A program made the translations under genes and the position numbers. From NCBI GenBank assembly GCA_016290665.1, contig JAEEUW010000014.1, positions 1 through 34,641 on the forward strand: a DNA stretch of 34,641 nt, given 5' to 3'. The notes beneath the pieces were generated by a model. That model saw nothing but the letters and a program-made list of their open reading frames with translations. It had not been told where the DNA came from and searched no databases. Below are positions 14,978 through 23,552 of the stretch, piece by piece (within the stretch, counting starts at the first letter, position 1; every line of letters starts with the position of its first letter). The DNA is from Clostridiaceae bacterium. Its GTDB lineage: Bacteria > Bacillota > Clostridia > Oscillospirales > Acutalibacteraceae.

Positions 14978-17740
14978 ATGAAACACGTGAAACAAACGCT
15001 CGCGATCCTGCTGACCGTACTGATGATCGTGACGGCCGTGCCGTTCGCCGCGTTCGGCGCCGGAAACGACCACACGCACAATTTCATCGACCAGGATCAC
15101 ACTGCAAAGTATCTCAAGTCCGAGGCCACCTGCAGCGCAAAGGCCGTCTATTATCTTTCCTGCCAGACCTGCCATATCAGCGCAAAGGGTATTGACGAAA
15201 GCAAAACCTTTGAGTACGGCGAAAAGAACGCGACCAATCACCCGACAGACAAGATCGAAGTGACGAAAGCCGCACAGGATCCGACGTGCATGAGCTCCGG
15301 CTGGACCGAGGAAAAGACCTGCAAGGCCTGCAACAAGGTCGTTGTGGCGTCCACGCTGATCGCCAGCGATCCGAACGCCCACAAGTCGGCGGACGGCAAG
15401 ACGGCGGACTGCACGCACAGCATCGTCTGCGCGGCCTGCGGTCAGACGATTGCGGTGAATCCCGACAATCATCCCGCAGACAAGATCAAAGTGATCAAAA
15501 AAGGAAAGGCCGCAACCTGCGGCGAAGCGGGCGTGAACGATATTCTTTATTGCAGCGCCTGTGAAAAGACCATTCAGGAAGACACCGCCATCCCCGCGAC
15601 CGGCAACCACACCGGCGGCACCGCCACCTGCGTCGAGCAGGCGACCTGCACTGTCTGCGGACAGAAATACGGCACGGTCGACGCGAACAACCACGACTTT
15701 GAAAAGGTTGCCGCCGTTGCGCCCAGCTGCACCGAAGCGGGCAACATCGAGCACTGGAAGTGCAAGCGCGAAGGCTGCGGCAAGCTCTTTGTGGAAGAGA
15801 ACGGCCAGAAGAAGGAGACCACTGCCGAGGCGGTCAAGGTGAACGCCGACGGCACGACCCACAAGAGCCTGAAGCGCATCGCCGCCAAGGCCGCCACCTG
15901 CTCCGCCACGGGCAACATTGAATACTGGCACTGCGATGACTGCGGCTACTACTACAGCGACGCCGCCGCCACGCAGAAGATTGACCAGAGCGCAACGGTG
16001 ATTGCGAAAAAAGACCACACCTGGGGCAAGCTGACGCTGGTCAGCGGCAACTGCACCAACGGCGGCACGGCAGAGCACGAGTGCTCGGTCTGCCATTTCA
16101 AAGAGACGGTGACCGTCGTTGCCGGCAAGCACCCCGACGAGGCGAAGAAGACCACGAAGGGCAAGGCCGCGACCTGCACCGAAAAGGGTACGTCCGACGA
16201 GATCGTCTGCGAGCTTTGCGGCACGGTGATTCAGCAGTCGACGGAAGTCGCCGCGCTCGGCCATAATTACGAAAACGGCAAGGCGACCGGCAAGAACGAC
16301 GGCACCCACACCATCGCCTGCGTCCGCTGCGGCGCGGCGGGCGACCCGATCCCCTGCACCGACGAGAACAAAGACTGCAAGTGCGACGTCTGCAAGCAGC
16401 AGCTCGCCCACGTGTTCACCACCTATACCCCGGTCGGCGACGCGACCTGCGCGGCCGACGGCCACAAGAAAGCCATCTGCGACGTCTGCAAGGTCGCCGA
16501 AGACATCCAGATCGACGAGGGCTCCAAGGACAGCGCCCAGCACAAGTATGTCTGGACCAACCTGAACGACGCGACCTGCATCGCGAACGGTCACCGCAAG
16601 GGCGTCTGCTCGGTCTGCGGCGCCGAGGTGATGGAGGAGATCTCCGACACCGCGCTGGGCCACGTCGATTCCGACTGGCAGTATCCCGAAGGCTTTGACT
16701 GCGAAGTGGGCGGCAACCGCATCAGACGCTGCACCCGCTGCGGCGACATCACCGCGACCGAGCCCATCGAGGGCCGCGCCCACACGCCGGTCATCGATCC
16801 CGAGGTGACCAAGACCTGCACCGTGGACGGCAAGACCGCCGGTTCCCACTGCGACATCTGCGGCAAGATTCTCACCCCGCAGATCATCTTCCCGGCCGAG
16901 GGCCACAAGGCGAACGAAAACGGCTTCACCGTGACGAAGAAAGCCACCTGCACCGAAGCGGGCGAACAGACCGCGGTCTGCGGCGTCTGCGGCGAAACCT
17001 TCACCGAGACGATTCCGGCAACCGGCCACAGCTATGTGGATACCGTGGTTCCGCCGACCTGCGAAGGCGCCGGCTACACGCTGCATAAGTGCAAGACCTG
17101 CGGCGACCAGTTCAAGGAAAACATCACCTCCGCCACCGGCCACAAGATGGTCCAGAAGATCCGCCCGGCCACGACCGACGAAAACGGCAAGGTCGTGCTG
17201 ACCTGCTCGGTCTGCGGCAAGAAGCAGGCCTACAAGGTCTATCGCATCAAGAAGATCACCCTGTCCCAGACGACCTTCGCGCGCGACAGCAAGGCGCACA
17301 AGCCGTCCGTGACCATCACCGACGCCAAGGGCAACAAGCTGACCAAAAACGTGGATTACAAGCTGAAGTTCTCTTCCGGCCGCAAGAAGATCGGCACCTA
17401 CAAGGTGGTCATCACCTTTATGGGCGAATACAGCGGCAAGGTTACCCGCAGGTTCAAGATCGTGCCGCCCGTGGTGAAGGGCGTCAAGGCGGTTGCCGGC
17501 AAGGGCAGCGCCAAGCTCACCTGGACGCAGAACAAGTATGCTGATATCTATGTCGTCTATTGTGCCACCGCGAAGGACGGCAAGTACAAGAAGCTCGGCT
17601 CCACCACGAACCTGACCTATACCGCCGCGAAGCTGACGAGCGGCCAGACCTATTACTTCAAGGTCGCCGCCGTGCGCCGGCTGGATTCCGGCAACTACTA
17701 CAGCGCAGACTTCTCGATCAAAAAGGCCACGATTCAATAA
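14978..17740 (+). CDS. Exported Cys-rich CxxC-repeat protein with C-terminal Ig-like/FN3-like module
   Basis: Signal peptide; about 17 CxxC motifs in ATCTEAG...CxVCG...GH units; C-terminus homologous to that of the 18078 ORF. Confidence 0.85.
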   Translation: MKHVKQTLAILLTVLMIVTAVPFAAFGAGNDHTHNFIDQDHTAKYLKSEATCSAKAVYYLSCQTCHISAKGIDESKTFEYGEKNATNHPTDKIEVTKAAQDPTCMSSGWTEEKTCKACNKVVVASTLIASDPNAHKSADGKTADCTHSIVCAACGQTIAVNPDNHPADKIKVIKKGKAATCGEAGVNDILYCSACEKTIQEDTAIPATGNHTGGTATCVEQATCTVCGQKYGTVDANNHDFEKVAAVAPSCTEAGNIEHWKCKREGCGKLFVEENGQKKETTAEAVKVNADGTTHKSLKRIAAKAATCSATGNIEYWHCDDCGYYYSDAAATQKIDQSATVIAKKDHTWGKLTLVSGNCTNGGTAEHECSVCHFKETVTVVAGKHPDEAKKTTKGKAATCTEKGTSDEIVCELCGTVIQQSTEVAALGHNYENGKATGKNDGTHTIACVRCGAAGDPIPCTDENKDCKCDVCKQQLAHVFTTYTPVGDATCAADGHKKAICDVCKVAEDIQIDEGSKDSAQHKYVWTNLNDATCIANGHRKGVCSVCGAEVMEEISDTALGHVDSDWQYPEGFDCEVGGNRIRRCTRCGDITATEPIEGRAHTPVIDPEVTKTCTVDGKTAGSHCDICGKILTPQIIFPAEGHKANENGFTVTKKATCTEAGEQTAVCGVCGETFTETIPATGHSYVDTVVPPTCEGAGYTLHKCKTCGDQFKENITSATGHKMVQKIRPATTDENGKVVLTCSVCGKKQAYKVYRIKKITLSQTTFARDSKAHKPSVTITDAKGNKLTKNVDYKLKFSSGRKKIGTYKVVITFMGEYSGKVTRRFKIVPPVVKGVKAVAGKGSAKLTWTQNKYADIYVVYCATAKDGKYKKLGSTTNLTYTAAKLTSGQTYYFKVAAVRRLDSGNYYSADFSIKKATIQ

Positions 17741-17754
17741 GACGATAACCGCAC

Positions 17755-17785
17755 CGGGCGGCGCCGAAGCGCCGCCCGCTTTCTT
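17755..17785 (+). terminator. Intrinsic terminator (duplicated, copy 1)
   Basis: CGGGCGGCGC-CGAA-GCGCCGCCCG-CTTTCTT. Confidence 0.75.
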
Positions 17786-17840
17786 GAATCAGGGGGCAGA
17801 GGTCAAGGAGCAAAGCGAAAGGGCGCCTTTACTAAAACGC

Positions 17841-17865
17841 TTGCTTTTTTCCTGAAAATATGATA
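17841..17865 (+). promoter_or_regulatory. Promoter-like block of LRR leader copy 2
   Basis: TTGCTTTTTT...TATGATA with spacing identical to 6022-6046. Confidence 0.6.
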
Positions 17866-17874
17866 AAGTGAATA

Positions 17875-18041
17875 CGCCAAACATTTCGCATAAATCTCTG
17901 CAATTTTCACGTATGTATTTTTACCTTTTGGTAGAAGTACATGCTCATTTTGGCATATGTGAATATTGCTGAGAGACTTGTTTGGCGACAGTTTGAGCTA
18001 TGTATTTTTACAGTGCGTAGCTTTTGCTGCGCACTTTTTTT
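17875..18041 (+). ncRNA. Structured 5' leader RNA, copy 2 (candidate cis-regulatory RNA)
   Basis: Closing stem CGCCAAACA (17875-17883)/TGTTTGGCG (17979-17987); inner stem 17895-17915/17954-17974; terminator AGTGCGTAGC-TTTT-GCTGCGCACTTTTTTT 18012-18041. Confidence 0.65.
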
Positions 18042-18077
18042 GCGCAGAATGTTTCATGCTCAAGGAGGCAAACCCAA

Positions 18078-20759
18078 ATGAAAAAGACACAACACATTCC
18101 GGCTGTGCTTTTCGCACTGCTGGCGATGTTCCTTTGCTTCGTTTTTTGCGCTTCCGCGCAGGACGCAAAAAGCGGCAGCTGCGGCGAAGCGCTGCAATGG
18201 ACGCTGGAAGACGGCACGCTGACCGTCAGCGGCACCGGCGAAATGGCGGATTATTCCCGCGATCAGGCGCCGTGGGCGGCGCAGACGGTGACCCGCGTTA
18301 TCGTGGAAGAAGGCGTGTCGTCCATCAGCGAAAACGCCTTCCGGCTCCATTTCAGTCTGGAACAGGTGACGCTGCCGGCATCGCTGCGCTCCATTGGCAA
18401 GACGGCGTTCTGGCAATGCGTTTCGCTGCAGAAGGCGGAACTGGCCGAAGGGCTGCAGACCATCGGCGCGCAGGCGTTCAAAGGCTGCAAGGCGCTGCAG
18501 GAGATCACGCTGCCGCAGTCGCTGGAATCCATCGGAGACGAAGCCTTCAGCGGCTGTGAAGCGCTGCCGCTGCTTTCGCTCGGGCCGAAGATGAAAACGG
18601 TGCCGGCTGGGGCGTTCAGCGACTGCAAGGCACTGCGCACCGCAACGCTTGACGACGCGATCACCGCCGTCGGCGACAACGCGTTTTTCCGCTGCGCCGC
18701 GCTGCAGCAGATTGCGCTGCCGCAAAGCCTGCAGACGATCGGCAGGAACGCGTTTGCCGAAACCGGCCTGTCGGCGGTCTCGCTGCCGCCGGCGGTGACA
18801 GAATTGGGAGACGCCGCTTTTTCGGGCTGCAACGCCTTGGAGGCGGTGACATTCCCCGACGGTCTGACGACTATCGGCAGCGGTGCGTTTATGAACTGCG
18901 CCGCGCTGAAAGAGGCACAGATTCCAAACAGCGTGACAACGCTCGGCGGCTCCGCGTTTTCGTCCTGCGCGGCGTTGACAAAGGTGACGCTGCCCAACAT
19001 GCTCACGGCGGTTCCCGAAAACTGCTTTTCCGGCTGCGCGCTGCTCAAAGAAGCTGCGCTGTCGGACGGCCTGACCGCGATCGGGACAGGAAGCTTTTCC
19101 GCCTGCGCGGCGCTGGAAAGCCTGCAGATCCCGGCAACTGTGACGGCAATCGGCGCGGCAGCGTTCCGGGGCTGCGTGTCGCTGGAAACCATAGAGCTTC
19201 CTGCCGCCGTCTCCGCCGTAGAAGCGGAGTCGTTTTCCGGCTGCAGCAAGCTGCAGAAAGCAACACTGCCGCAGCAGGCGACACAGATCGGCGACAAAGC
19301 GTTTGCTTCGTGCGGCTTGCTGAAGGACGTTGTTTTTCCGCTGCAGCTGAAGACCATCGGCAAAGAAGCCTTCCTGCGCTGCTATGAACTCAAAGTGTTG
19401 GCGTTGCCGCAAGGGCTGACCGCCATCGGCAAAGACGCGTTTGAAGGAACGGGCTGTCTGGAAGACCCCGAAAACCGAATCGACAGCTGCGTTTACGCCG
19501 GCAGTTATCTTCTGCAGGGCGATCCGGGCCGGACGACGTATGCGGTCCGAGAGGGGACGACCCTGATTGCGGATGACGCGCTGGTCTTAACGGACAAGCT
19601 GGAGACGATCACGCTGCCGGAAACGCTGACTTCGTTCGGCAATGCCGACTTTTCTGCCTGCACGGCGCTGCAGAAGGTAAACTACGGCGGTACGGAAGCA
19701 CAGTGGCACGCGCTGACGGCGGGCGGCAGGAAGCCGCTTGAACCGCTGGCGGCGGCCGAAGTGCATTGCAAAGCCGCAGACGGCAGCACGCTGGTGCTGT
19801 CTGCCGTTCCGATGCCGGAAACGGAATCCACCTGCACGGTGTGCGGCACCTACGGCGGCAAACAGTGCAGCAACTGCGGCGCGGTGGTTGTTCAGCCGAA
19901 GGAAAAGGGCATAGCGGCACACGACTGGGAAGAAAAAGAGAACCGGGGCGCCACCTGCGTGAAAAAGGGCACCGTCGTCTTTGTTTGCACCGTGTGCGGC
20001 GAAACCAGCACCGTGCAGCGGCTGATGCCGGGCGTGCATATGAACACGGGAACCGTTCCGGCAACGGAACCGACGTGCAAATCATTTGGTTACACCGAGG
20101 GCGTTTATTGCTACGACTGCCACAAGTATCTTTCCGGCCATCAGCAGCTGCCGATGGGGCACCGTTATACGGAGACCCTGAAGCCGGCCACCATGGAAAA
20201 GAACGGCAAGATTGTCAGGACCTGCGTCTACTGCCGGATGAAAAGCTCAACGCTGATCTATCGCGTTCAAAAGATCTCGCTTTCCGGTACGCGCTTCGTG
20301 TATGACGGCAAATCGCACAAGCCTTCGGTGACCGTTACCGACACCAAGGGCAACAAGCTCGTGAAGAAAGTCGATTACAGACTAAACTATTCTTCCGGCA
20401 GAAAAGCGGTCGGCATCTACACGGTCACCGTCACCTTCCAGGGCAACTATGCGGGAGAAAAAACGCTGAGCTTCAAAATTGTTCCGCCCGCGGTCAAGAA
20501 CCTGAAAGTGACCGCCGGCAAGAACAGCGCCAAGCTGACCTGGGCAAAGAACAAGCAAACCGATCTCTACATAATCTATCGGGCCGCTGCAAAAGACGGC
20601 AAGTATAAAAAGCTCGGTACTGCCAAAGAGCCGGCGTATACCGCGGAAAAGCTGACGGGCGGCAAGGTCTACTACTTCAAAGTAGTTGCTGTTCGCAAGC
20701 TGGATTCCGGCAATCTATACAGCGCCGATTCCGCGATTAAAAAAGTCAGAGTGAAATAA
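18078..20759 (+). CDS. Exported BspA-type (LRR_5) leucine-rich repeat protein with CxxC modules and C-terminal Ig-like/FN3-like module
   Basis: AAGGAGG RBS; signal peptide; many repeats of form LPxxLxxIGxxAFxxCxxLxxV; CxxC modules; C-terminal FN3-like. Confidence 0.9.
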   Translation: MKKTQHIPAVLFALLAMFLCFVFCASAQDAKSGSCGEALQWTLEDGTLTVSGTGEMADYSRDQAPWAAQTVTRVIVEEGVSSISENAFRLHFSLEQVTLPASLRSIGKTAFWQCVSLQKAELAEGLQTIGAQAFKGCKALQEITLPQSLESIGDEAFSGCEALPLLSLGPKMKTVPAGAFSDCKALRTATLDDAITAVGDNAFFRCAALQQIALPQSLQTIGRNAFAETGLSAVSLPPAVTELGDAAFSGCNALEAVTFPDGLTTIGSGAFMNCAALKEAQIPNSVTTLGGSAFSSCAALTKVTLPNMLTAVPENCFSGCALLKEAALSDGLTAIGTGSFSACAALESLQIPATVTAIGAAAFRGCVSLETIELPAAVSAVEAESFSGCSKLQKATLPQQATQIGDKAFASCGLLKDVVFPLQLKTIGKEAFLRCYELKVLALPQGLTAIGKDAFEGTGCLEDPENRIDSCVYAGSYLLQGDPGRTTYAVREGTTLIADDALVLTDKLETITLPETLTSFGNADFSACTALQKVNYGGTEAQWHALTAGGRKPLEPLAAAEVHCKAADGSTLVLSAVPMPETESTCTVCGTYGGKQCSNCGAVVVQPKEKGIAAHDWEEKENRGATCVKKGTVVFVCTVCGETSTVQRLMPGVHMNTGTVPATEPTCKSFGYTEGVYCYDCHKYLSGHQQLPMGHRYTETLKPATMEKNGKIVRTCVYCRMKSSTLIYRVQKISLSGTRFVYDGKSHKPSVTVTDTKGNKLVKKVDYRLNYSSGRKAVGIYTVTVTFQGNYAGEKTLSFKIVPPAVKNLKVTAGKNSAKLTWAKNKQTDLYIIYRAAAKDGKYKKLGTAKEPAYTAEKLTGGKVYYFKVVAVRKLDSGNLYSADSAIKKVRVK

Positions 20760-20765
20760 CCGCAA

Positions 20766-20796
20766 CGGGCGGCGCCGAAGCGCCGCCCGCTTTCTT
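20766..20796 (+). terminator. Intrinsic terminator (duplicated, copy 2)
   Basis: CGGGCGGCGC-CGAA-GCGCCGCCCG-CTTTCTTT, same stem-loop as 17755-17785. Confidence 0.75.
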
Positions 20797-20843
20797 TCGG
20801 AACGAAGGGCCCGAGGGCGCATGCCCCCTCCCCAAACCTCTCC

Positions 20844-20898
20844 ACTCTCAATTCTCCATTCTCAATTCTTAATTCTTAATTCTTAATTCTTAATTCCT
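20844..20898 (+). repeat. Short tandem repeat (7-bp AATTCTT-type)
   Basis: CTCAATTCTCCATTCTCAATTCTTAATTCTTAATTCTTAATTCTTAATTCC. Confidence 0.85.
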
Positions 20899-20938
20899 GC
20901 CCCCCGGCTCCTCAATTTCCCCTTTTTCCTCTTCGCTC

Positions 20939-20967
20939 TTGACTATTTCGCGTTTTTATTATATCAT
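20939..20967 (+). promoter_or_regulatory. SigA-type promoter for glyQS
   Basis: TTGACT-17 nt-TATCAT. Confidence 0.75.
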
Positions 20968-21002
20968 TACATGAAATGATTTGCGAAGCACAGGAGGCCC
21001 TT

Positions 21003-22382
21003 ATGAACAACACCGAAAAAACCATGGAAAAAATCGTCAGCCTTTGCAAGACCAGAGGCTTTGTTTATCCCGGCAGCGAGATCTACGGCGGCCTGTCCAA
21101 CGCGTGGGACTACGGCCCGCTCGGCGTGGAATTCAAGAACAACGTCAAACGCGCCTGGTGGAAGAAGTTCGTGCAGGAAAGCCCGTATAACGTCGGCCTC
21201 GATTCCGCCATTCTGATGAACCCGCAGGTGTGGGTCGCGTCGGGCCACGTGGGCGGCTTTTCCGACCCGCTGATGGACTGCAAGGACTGCAAGACCCGCC
21301 ACCGCGCCGACAAGCTGATTGAAGACACCGGCGTCAACCCGGCCGGCTGGTCGTTCGAGCAGATGAGCCAGTACATCAAGGACAACAACATCTGCTGCCC
21401 CGACTGCGGCAGCTGCAACTTCACCGATATCCGCAAGTTCAACCTGATGTATAAGACCTATCAGGGCGTCACCGAGGATTCCAAGAGCGAAATCTATCTG
21501 CGCCCCGAAACCGCGCAGGGCATTTTTGTCAACTTCCTCAATATCCAGCGCACCACGCGCCGCAAGGTGCCGTTCGGCGTCTGCCAGATCGGCAAGTCGT
21601 TCCGCAACGAGATCACCCCGGGCAACTTCATCTTCCGCATCCGCGAATTCGAGCAGATGGAGCTGGAGTTCTTCTGCAAGCCCGGCACCGAGCTGGAGTG
21701 GTTCGCCTATTGGAAGGATTACTGCAAGCAGTTCCTGCTTTCGCTCGGCATGCAGGAGGAAAACCTCAAGCTGCGCGACCACGAGCAGAAGGAGCTGTCG
21801 CACTATTCCAACGCGACGACCGACTTCGAATACAAGTTCCCGTTCGGCTGGGGCGAGCTCTGGGGCGTTGCCAGCCGCACCGACTTTGACCTGACCGCCC
21901 ACCAGACCACGAGCGGCAAGAGCCTCGAGTATTTCGACCCGGTCACCAACGAAAAGTATCTGCCCTACGTCATCGAGCCGTCGCTCGGCGCCGACCGCGT
22001 GGCGCTGGCCTTCCTCGTGGAAGCCTATGACGAAGAGGTGGTGGACGAAGCGAAGAACGACACCCGCGTGGTGCTGCACTTCCATCCGTACCTGGCGCCG
22101 TTCAAGGCCGCCGTGCTGCCGCTTTCCAAGAAGCTCGGCGAACAGGCGACCGAGGTCTATCACGCGCTGCAGAAGAAGTTCAGCGTCGATTACGACGACG
22201 CCGGCTCCATCGGCAAGCGGTACCGCCGCCAGGACGAGATCGGCACGCCGTTCTGCATCACCTATGACTTCGATTCCGTGGAGGACGGCTGCGTCACCGT
22301 GCGTGACCGCGACACGATGGATCAGATCCGCATGCCGATCGCCGACCTCGCCGCGTATATCGAAAGCAAACTGGAGTTTTGA
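21003..22382 (+). CDS. glyQS: Glycine--tRNA ligase (single-chain class II)
   Basis: [32 protein letters not shown]; zinc motifs [31 protein letters not shown]. Confidence 0.96.
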   Translation: MNNTEKTMEKIVSLCKTRGFVYPGSEIYGGLSNAWDYGPLGVEFKNNVKRAWWKKFVQESPYNVGLDSAILMNPQVWVASGHVGGFSDPLMDCKDCKTRHRADKLIEDTGVNPAGWSFEQMSQYIKDNNICCPDCGSCNFTDIRKFNLMYKTYQGVTEDSKSEIYLRPETAQGIFVNFLNIQRTTRRKVPFGVCQIGKSFRNEITPGNFIFRIREFEQMELEFFCKPGTELEWFAYWKDYCKQFLLSLGMQEENLKLRDHEQKELSHYSNATTDFEYKFPFGWGELWGVASRTDFDLTAHQTTSGKSLEYFDPVTNEKYLPYVIEPSLGADRVALAFLVEAYDEEVVDEAKNDTRVVLHFHPYLAPFKAAVLPLSKKLGEQATEVYHALQKKFSVDYDDAGSIGKRYRRQDEIGTPFCITYDFDSVEDGCVTVRDRDTMDQIRMPIADLAAYIESKLEF

Positions 22383-22385
22383 GAT

Positions 22386-22414
22386 AGGGATTAAGGGATT
22401 AAGGGATTAAGGGA
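22386..22414 (+). repeat. Short tandem repeat (8-bp GGGATTAA x3)
   Basis: AGGGATTAAGGGATTAAGGGATTAAGGGA directly after the glyQS stop. Confidence 0.9.
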
Positions 22415-22472
22415 CGCGCTGAACCTTGGTTCCGTAGAAAAATCATTCCCCGCGTTTCAAACGCTGTGGCAA

Positions 22473-22540
22473 TCCTCAGTCTCTCAGTCTCTTGGTCTCT
22501 CAACCCCTCAACCCCTCAACCCCTCAGCCCCTCAATCCCT
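22473..22540 (+). repeat. Short tandem repeat (CTCAGTCT / CCCCTCAA units)
   Basis: CTCAGTCTCTCAGTCTCTTGGTCTCTCAACCCCTCAACCCCTCAACCCCTCAGCCCCTCAATCCC. Confidence 0.85.
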
Positions 22541-22557
22541 GCCCCGGAGGTATTCTC

Positions 22558-22887
22558 ATGCATGACTTTTTAAAGAAATTCCCGTTCCCGCTGGTCGTTG
22601 TCATCGTGTATCTTTGCATCGGCTTTCTTGCGGGCGTCTGGCATCCGACGTGGCTGCTGTTTTTGCTGATTCCGGCCTATTATATGCTGGTCTGGTCGAT
22701 CGGCGAAAAGGGAAAGGGCGGCTCCACCCGCGAGGTGCTGCAGCGGTTTCCGTTCCCGGTGATCATCGTGATCGCCTATCTGGTGCTGGGCTTCGCCTTC
22801 CATCTGTGGCATCCGGGCTGGCTGATCTTTTTGCTGATCCCGCTGTATTATTCCCTGATCCCGCTGATCAAGGACGAAGAACAATAA
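22558..22887 (+). CDS. Small membrane protein with internally duplicated 2-TM repeat
   Basis: Two copies of FPFPxxxVIxYLxxGFxxxxWHPxWLxFLLIPxYYxLx; GGAGG RBS; ATG at 22558. Confidence 0.8.
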   Translation: MHDFLKKFPFPLVVVIVYLCIGFLAGVWHPTWLLFLLIPAYYMLVWSIGEKGKGGSTREVLQRFPFPVIIVIAYLVLGFAFHLWHPGWLIFLLIPLYYSLIPLIKDEEQ

Positions 22888-23000
22888 GCATCTTGGGCAG
22901 TCCGTCGGGCTGCCTTTTTTGTCAGACGGGCGTGATGTTTTGTCTGAACGTGCGTGTAAGAAACAGAAAGAGACGTCTTTCGGAAAGGAAGGATTCTTCC

Positions 23001-23552
23001 ATGGACAACGGTGCGAACAGCTATCGCCGCTGGCTCGAGGGCGACGAGAGCGCACTGACCGCGCTGGTGACGGCGTACCGTCCCGGGCTGCGGGCCTATC
23101 TTTGCGGCATCGTGCATGATTGGGCGCTGGCCGACGATCTGACGCAGGAGACCTTTGTCAAGCTCTGCCTCAAAAAGCCGCGCGACAAGGGCACCGCGTC
23201 GTTCAAGACGTGGCTCTATACCATCGGCCGCCGCACGGCGTTCGATTGGCTGCGCAAAGAAAAACGGCTGAAGCGCGTGTCGCTGGACGACTGCTTTGAG
23301 CTGGCCGGCGGCAGCACTCCCGAAACAGAGCTGCTGCGGGCCAGGACGACGGAACGGCTGAACGCGGCGATGGAAACGCTGCAGCCGCAGCACCGGCAGA
23401 TTCTGTATCTCATCTATTTTGAAGACTTCACGCCCGCGCAGGCGGCAAAGATCCTCGGCAAAAGCAGCCACAACGTGTCTGCGCTGCTTTACCGCGCCAA
23501 GGACGCCCTGCGCCGCGCCCTGAACGAGGAGGTTCTTTTCGATGAAAACTGA
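23001..23552 (+). CDS. ECF-type RNA polymerase sigma factor
   Basis: Sigma2-like DWALADDLTQETFVKLCLKKP...FKTWLYTIGRRTAFDWLRK and sigma4-like LQPQHRQILYLIYFEDFTPAQAAKILGKSSHNVSALLYRAKDALRRAL. Confidence 0.9.
   Translation: MDNGANSYRRWLEGDESALTALVTAYRPGLRAYLCGIVHDWALADDLTQETFVKLCLKKPRDKGTASFKTWLYTIGRRTAFDWLRKEKRLKRVSLDDCFELAGGSTPETELLRARTTERLNAAMETLQPQHRQILYLIYFEDFTPAQAAKILGKSSHNVSALLYRAKDALRRALNEEVLFDEN

Noticed and set aside
14867-17737. 956-aa minus-strand ORF antisense to the CxxC-repeat gene
   Set aside because: Repetitive Gly/Ala/Arg/His-rich translation mirrors a GC-rich sense gene that has RBS, signal peptide and conserved modules; no independent RBS or domain.
18060-19412. 450-aa and 366-aa minus-strand ORFs antisense to the second LRR gene
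   Set aside because: Periodic translation is the reverse of the LRR repeats, not an independent protein.
20844-20898. CRISPR-like direct repeats
   Set aside because: Units are 7-8 bp with no spacers and no cas genes nearby; simple tandem repeats.
20939-21003. T-box leader for glyQS
   Set aside because: Only about 30 nt separate the promoter -10 from the start codon; no room for a T-box and no TGGNACCGCG-like motif seen.
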